A stretch of DNA of 64,000 bases, taken from positions 186,001 to 250,000 of the forward strand of contig NZ_FXLN01000002.1 in assembly GCF_900176635.1 (NCBI RefSeq). The letters run 5' to 3'. The notes beneath the pieces are model-generated. The model worked only from the letters and a program-made list of their open reading frames with translations, was not told where the DNA came from and did not search any database. A program made the translations under genes and the position numbers. Below, piece by piece: positions 59,773-64,000 of the stretch. The DNA comes from Clostridium merdae. Lineage in GTDB: Bacteria; Bacillota; Clostridia; Oscillospirales; Acutalibacteraceae. Position 1 is the stretch's first letter. Every line of letters starts with the position of its first letter.

Positions 59773-60081
59773 ATGCGCAGAAAAAGAAATTCTTCCGGTG
59801 AAACACTGGTTGAGACTCTGGCGGCGCTACTTTTGGTTGTGCTTTCCGGCCTGCTCTTTTTGCAGATGACCATGGCTTCCACCAATTTAAGTACGCAATC
59901 CAAAGAGCTGGACGCGCTGTACCAAAGGGTGCTAGCAGCGGCAGAGAAGCAGGGTGCCTCTCCCGTTTCCTCCGGCAGTATTGAGATAGGCGGCAGAGAC
60001 TATGACGTAAACTACTACGCATACTCCAGTGGAACTTCGTCCGAAATGCTATATTCCTATGCGCAAAGTGATGGGGGATGA
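59773..60081 (+). CDS. Small minor prepilin
   Basis: The 102-residue product has a type IV prepilin start SSGETLVETLAALLLVVLSG: cleavage after Gly, Glu at position 5 and a helix of about 20 residues. A short soluble part follows (GSIEIGGRDYDVNYYAY). It resembles PilV/GspI-like minor pilins. It starts two bases after the PilX-like stop codon and overlaps the next gene by four bases. Confidence 0.8.
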   Translation: MRRKRNSSGETLVETLAALLLVVLSGLLFLQMTMASTNLSTQSKELDALYQRVLAAAEKQGASPVSSGSIEIGGRDYDVNYYAYSSGTSSEMLYSYAQSDGG

Positions 60082-60638
60082 GCATGCCAAAGCGCAAGCT
60101 GCGCAGCCGCTCTGGCATGACGATCGTAGAAACCTTAATGGCAGTGTTAATCATTGCACTGCTTACTTCAACCATATTAATTGGCACGCAAGCGGCCATG
60201 CGGGTAACCTATCAGGAAACCTTTGTGGCGGAGAGCCAGTCTGTTGCAGATACGATTAACCGGGCACTATCGGATGTTTTGCGTTATGCACAAAATATAA
60301 CGACCGATGATGACTCAAGGGTAACCTCATATTCCAATGCGGCCTATGGGGTTTCGGACGGAATACTTCGCGTTGGTACAGGCACAAATGACGCCGGGCA
60401 TATTTATTTGGTTTATGCAAGCGAAGATACCGGGAAAATCCCTTTGCTGAGCAATTTAAGCTATTCCAATTTAAAGGTAGTTCCCGCAGACTTTACAGTT
60501 GGCTCAAGCCTTGACAGTCGGTTTGACCTGCGCTATAAAGACGGTGTGTTTACGGGCAGCTATTGCCTGTACAATTCAGAACGGCAACTGGTAACAGAGC
60601 CATATACATTTACATTTCGGGCTGTAAACGGCAAATAA
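60078..60638 (+). CDS. Minor prepilin (PilW/GspJ-like)
   Basis: The 186-residue protein has the prepilin motif RSGMTIVETLMAVLIIALLT with Glu5 and a soluble domain with GILRVGTGTNDAGHIYLVY. The ATG at 60078 overlaps the previous stop (ATGA); a second ATG six bases later has the better GGGGG spacing. The PilX, small prepilin, PilW-like set looks like a minor-pilin priming complex. Confidence 0.8.
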   Translation: MSMPKRKLRSRSGMTIVETLMAVLIIALLTSTILIGTQAAMRVTYQETFVAESQSVADTINRALSDVLRYAQNITTDDDSRVTSYSNAAYGVSDGILRVGTGTNDAGHIYLVYASEDTGKIPLLSNLSYSNLKVVPADFTVGSSLDSRFDLRYKDGVFTGSYCLYNSERQLVTEPYTFTFRAVNGK

Positions 60639-60663
60639 GCCGCAGTAAGAGAGGAGGCCCATT

Positions 60664-62373
60664 ATGACATATACTCGCTTGGGCGACTTGTTGCTTTCCG
60701 TAGGACTCATTACGCAGGAGCAATTGGAGCACGCGTTAAAAGAGCAGAAGAAGACCAAAAACCGCTTGGGGCAAGAACTAATTGAAGAACGCATTATCAC
60801 CGAACAACAATTGATTGAAGCACTTCGCGTACAGCTCGGTGTGGAATTTGTAGATTTAAGCAGTACGCCGGTTCAGCCTCAGCTAGCCGAGCTGCTCCCC
60901 AAGAAGATGGCTCAAAAATACGGTGTTGTGCCGGTTCGTTTAGAAAAGGACTCGTTGTATATCGCCATGAGCGACCCCATGAATTTTGTGGCGATTGAAG
61001 AGGTAAAAGCCTCTACCCGCAAGCGGGTAATCCCGATGATTGCCACGGCAGATTCAATTGAGCATGCCATATCAAAGCTTTATGGCAGTGAGGGTGCTGC
61101 CCGCGCCATAGCAGATATGAAGCGTGAAATGGGAGAGGGCGCCCAGTACCGCTTTGCGGACAACTTTACCGCAAGTGTTCTAGGGGAAGAGGAGGACACT
61201 GCCTCCGCGCCTACCATTCGGCTGGTGAACTCTATTATTGAGCGTGCGGTTTTGGATGCCGCCAGTGACGTACATATTGAACCGCATGAGCGAGAGTTAT
61301 TGGTTCGTATGCGGGTAGACGGCGTGATGCGCAGTGTAATGAGTGTGCCTAAGGATTTACAGGGCTCAGTCATTTCACGTATTAAAATCATGGGTGGTAT
61401 GGATGTAACCGAACGCCGCATTCCGCAGGATGGCCGTGCGGCAGTGCGGGTACAGCGGCGAGACATAGACCTGCGACTTTCCACACTCCCTACCATTTAT
61501 GGGGAAAAAGTGGTAATCCGTTTGCTGGATAAGGACTCTCAACTGCTTAGTAAAGAAAAAATTGGACTAAATCAGGATGAGATGAATCAATACTTGAGCT
61601 TGATTTCCCGGCCATCTGGAATGGTGCTTATTGTAGGCCCAACCGGAAGCGGTAAATCTTCTACCATGTACACCATGATTCGGGAACTGAATACCGACCA
61701 GGTGAATTTGGTGACTCTGGAAGACCCGGTGGAGTATAACATTGATGGAATCAATCAGGTACAAATCAATGAAAAAACAGGCCTTACCTTTGCCAGTGGT
61801 TTGCGCTCTATTCTTCGCCAGGACCCCGACATTATTGCGGTGGGTGAAATCCGTGACGGCGAAACAGCACAAATCGCCATGCGAGCGGCAATTACGGGGC
61901 ACTTGGTTCTTTCTACGGTACATACAAACGATGCTCTAGCAACCATCGACCGCTTAGTTGATATTGGGGTAGAGCCGTACATCATTTCGGGAGCACTCAA
62001 TGGGATTATCTCGCAGCGGTTATTGCGGCGGATTTGCCCACACTGCCGGCAGACGTACACCCCCAGTGCAGATGATTTGATGAGTATTGGGCTTGACCCA
62101 AACAGCGGGCACAAGCTGTACCAAGGTGCAGGCTGCCCCTCTTGCTTTGGCACTGGTTACCGTGGACGTACAGCGGCTTTTGAAATCCTCGTTGTGAGCC
62201 ACGCACTTCGCATGGCAGTGAATCGGGGCGCGAGACGAGAGGAATTGGAAATCATTGTTGGCACGGAGCGTAGCTTTGTGCCGTTGGCAGAAAGCATCCG
62301 CCGTTTGGTATTGCAGGGGATAACTACCATTGAAGAAGCACGACGTATCGTCGTTGCGGTGGAGGAGCTATGA
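60664..62373 (+). CDS. pilB: Type IV pilus assembly ATPase PilB (GspE family)
   Basis: PilB hydrolyses ATP to extend the pilus. The 569-residue protein has an N-terminal MshEN/GspE-II domain (RLGDLLLSVGLITQEQLEHA), Walker A GPTGSGKS (325-332), an Asp box, Walker B and His box (LSTVHTNDALATIDRL), and the zinc pair CPHC / CPSC. AGAGGAGGCC precedes the ATG. Its stop overlaps pilT. Confidence 0.95.
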   Translation: MTYTRLGDLLLSVGLITQEQLEHALKEQKKTKNRLGQELIEERIITEQQLIEALRVQLGVEFVDLSSTPVQPQLAELLPKKMAQKYGVVPVRLEKDSLYIAMSDPMNFVAIEEVKASTRKRVIPMIATADSIEHAISKLYGSEGAARAIADMKREMGEGAQYRFADNFTASVLGEEEDTASAPTIRLVNSIIERAVLDAASDVHIEPHERELLVRMRVDGVMRSVMSVPKDLQGSVISRIKIMGGMDVTERRIPQDGRAAVRVQRRDIDLRLSTLPTIYGEKVVIRLLDKDSQLLSKEKIGLNQDEMNQYLSLISRPSGMVLIVGPTGSGKSSTMYTMIRELNTDQVNLVTLEDPVEYNIDGINQVQINEKTGLTFASGLRSILRQDPDIIAVGEIRDGETAQIAMRAAITGHLVLSTVHTNDALATIDRLVDIGVEPYIISGALNGIISQRLLRRICPHCRQTYTPSADDLMSIGLDPNSGHKLYQGAGCPSCFGTGYRGRTAAFEILVVSHALRMAVNRGARREELEIIVGTERSFVPLAESIRRLVLQGITTIEEARRIVVAVEEL

Positions 62374-63425
62374 CTATAGAAGAACTCATTCGGCAGGCGG
62401 CAGAGGCGAATGCTTCAGACATACACCTCATTTGCGGCCTGACGCCAAAATACCGTGTAGCGGGCAGACTGTTGTCTATGCGGGAGGAAGTGCTCACTCG
62501 AACGGATTGCGAGGAGCTTGCGCGTGTGCTGGCTGGTGCTGAGTTTGAGCAGCTTTGCGAGATAGGTGAACTGGATGCCGCCGCAACGATTCAAGGCGTG
62601 CGCTTTCGTATCAACCTCTTTCGCCAGCAGAACTCTTATTCAGCGGCACTCCGTTTGTTAAGCGACCGTATTCCGGAGTTAAGAAATTTGGGGCTTCCCC
62701 CCATGGTGGAGCAGCTTACCGATTTACAGCGGGGCATTGTATTGGTTACAGGTGAAACTGGCAGCGGTAAATCGACCACATTGGCTGCGATGATCGATGA
62801 AATCAATCACCGCCAAGCACGGCATATCATTACCCTAGAAGACCCAATTGAATATATTTACAAGCCTGACCATTCTATTTTTAACCAGCGAGAAATCGGT
62901 AGAGATACCAAAAGCTATGCAGCTGGTCTACGTGCCGCTTTGCGAGAAGACCCCGACATTATTCTCATTGGAGAAATGCGCGATTTATTTACCGTTGAAA
63001 CGGCGCTTACTGCGGCGGAAACGGGGCACTTGGTGCTCACCACCCTGCACACGGGCAGTGCCGCAGATTCCATTGACCGTATAGTAGGGGTATTCCCGGA
63101 GGAGCGGCAGCAGCAAATTCGCATGCAGCTTTCCATGACGTTGCGGGCGGTATTGGCACAACAACTTCTTCCCAACAAGGAGGGAACCAGCCGTGTGTGT
63201 GCTTGTGAATTGATGATTGTAAACAATGCGATTCGAAACCTGATTCGGGAGGGGAAAACCCCGCAGATTGCCAACGCAGTGGCTACCTCCGCACGGGAGG
63301 GTGCTATCACGATGGACAATGCAATTTTAAAGCTGTACCGCGAGGGTAAAATTCGTGCCGATACTGCAAAGCTTGCGGCTCACGATATTGATTACGTGGA
63401 ACGCAATCTAAATGTTCTTAAGTAA
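62370..63425 (+). CDS. pilT: Pilus retraction ATPase PilT
   Basis: PilT drives pilus disassembly. The 351-residue protein has the PAS-like N-terminal part, Walker A GETGSGKS (128-135), and the family motif AIRNLIREGKTPQI near the C-terminus. Having PilT means that the machine is a retractable pilus and not only a secretion system. The ATG overlaps the pilB stop. Confidence 0.95.
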   Translation: MTIEELIRQAAEANASDIHLICGLTPKYRVAGRLLSMREEVLTRTDCEELARVLAGAEFEQLCEIGELDAAATIQGVRFRINLFRQQNSYSAALRLLSDRIPELRNLGLPPMVEQLTDLQRGIVLVTGETGSGKSTTLAAMIDEINHRQARHIITLEDPIEYIYKPDHSIFNQREIGRDTKSYAAGLRAALREDPDIILIGEMRDLFTVETALTAAETGHLVLTTLHTGSAADSIDRIVGVFPEERQQQIRMQLSMTLRAVLAQQLLPNKEGTSRVCACELMIVNNAIRNLIREGKTPQIANAVATSAREGAITMDNAILKLYREGKIRADTAKLAAHDIDYVERNLNVLK

Positions 63426-63531
63426 ATATATGGAAGCCCCAGCATTTACCTGGAACAAAAAGAGAATTTAATATCCATAACTATTTTTATATTTTTTGAA
63501 TTGTGATATGATGAAAGCAAGGTGATACCCG

Positions 63532-64000
63532 TTGCAGAGCTTTAAGTACGAGGCGATTTCACCAGATGGGAAAAAGATTACCGGTACCATTGAAGCGCAG
63601 GATGAATACGCCGCTGTGGCAAGGCTGCGAGAAATGGACGCGGCTATTACAAAAATAACACCGGTAAAAGAACGCAAGCAAAGGCGGGCTGAGGTTGCGA
63701 CGGGTAAGGTCAGTGAGCGTGCGCTCGCTGTTATGTGTTCTCAGTTTGCGGTAATTCTTAGCTCAGGTATGCCGATTGTGCGTGCGGTAGAGCTGATTGC
63801 AGGCCAAACGGCAGATAAAGTACTGCGGCAAATATTGCAGCAGTCTGCCGGGGATGTAGCCTCCGGAATGAGCCTGGCACAAAGCCTGCGCAACCGCGGC
63901 AAAAACCTGCCTGCTACCTTTGTGGAAATGGTGCGCTCGGGGGAGGAATCCGGCACGCTGGACGTAGCGTTCAAACGCCTGCAAACCTATTATGATAAGT
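63532..64000 (+). CDS. pilC: Pilus inner-membrane protein PilC/GspF, N-terminal part (truncated by window end)
   Basis: PilC anchors PilB and PilT to the membrane. The 156 visible codons begin with QSFKYEAISPDGKKITGTIE, then the GspF domain SQFAVILSSGMPIVRAVELI followed by MVRSGEESGTLD. The start is a TTG at 63532, five bases after AAGGTGAT, and 106 bases after pilT. The stretch between them has no clear terminator. The gene runs past the window end. Confidence 0.9.
   Translation, partial: MQSFKYEAISPDGKKITGTIEAQDEYAAVARLREMDAAITKITPVKERKQRRAEVATGKVSERALAVMCSQFAVILSSGMPIVRAVELIAGQTADKVLRQILQQSAGDVASGMSLAQSLRNRGKNLPATFVEMVRSGEESGTLDVAFKRLQTYYDK

Noticed and set aside
1..64000. CRISPR array, rRNA genes, prophage or insertion sequence
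   Set aside because: No regularly spaced repeats, rRNA sequence, transposase or phage module is visible in the window.

Overview
The window looks like a chromosomal segment of a low-to-medium GC, Gram-positive, anaerobic member of the Clostridia, probably Oscillospiraceae/Ruminococcaceae-like. Evidence: the Firmicutes-type S10-spc-alpha ribosomal operon with a KOW protein between map and infA, many TTG/GTG starts behind strong AGGAGG sites, a Na+-pump decarboxylase beta subunit, an archaeal-type ProRS, BofA, DUF4364 and YaaL-like proteins, RNase J and GdpP. No genus can be named from sequence alone.

Layout. (1) 1-720, minus strand: the 5' end of aroE behind a promoter, a 50-codon leader ORF crowded with Phe/Tyr/Trp codons, and an intrinsic terminator, which together look like an aromatic amino acid attenuator. 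(2) 850-5800: acpP; Na+-translocating decarboxylase beta and gamma-like subunits; proS; then a three-gene unit of two equal-length mini membrane proteins that carry the decarboxylase-beta signature DGPTS, and a DUF4163/DUF3298-type lipoprotein. (3) 5855-21724: one very long ribosomal operon (rpsJ to rplQ, including secY, adk, map, infA and rpoA) with an attenuator-like hairpin in its leader. (4) 21763-25190: a DUF551-like orphan, a cluster of dispersed repeats, and an ABC-F gene on the minus strand with a structured leader. (5) 25258-26913, minus strand: a cysteine desulfurase and RNase HI. (6) 27193-37466: RNase J with a long basic extension, gdpP, rplI, dnaB, tilS, hpt, ftsH. (7) 37922-42148: a ParE/ParC-type topoisomerase pair. 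(8) 42389-45612: secG, rnr, a YaaL-like gene, bofA. (9) 45781-54796: smaller accessory genes: azlCD, cutC, DUF4364, an XRE regulator, tRNA-Thr(CGT), a membrane protein with an L7/L12-like tail, a Qnr-like pentapeptide-repeat protein, a Nim-like flavoprotein, a MocR regulator, a YbaN protein and larA. (10) 54992 to the end: a type IV pilus-like operon opening with a 1,326-residue prepilin whose body carries GLUG-type repeats, followed by a PilX-like protein, two small prepilins, PilB, PilT and the start of PilC.

The most unusual content is the giant-prepilin pilus locus, the aromatic leader peptide before aroE, the paired DGPTS mini-proteins, and the ABC-F leader with mutually exclusive stems. 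All functional calls rest on reading motifs and gene order; no database search was possible.
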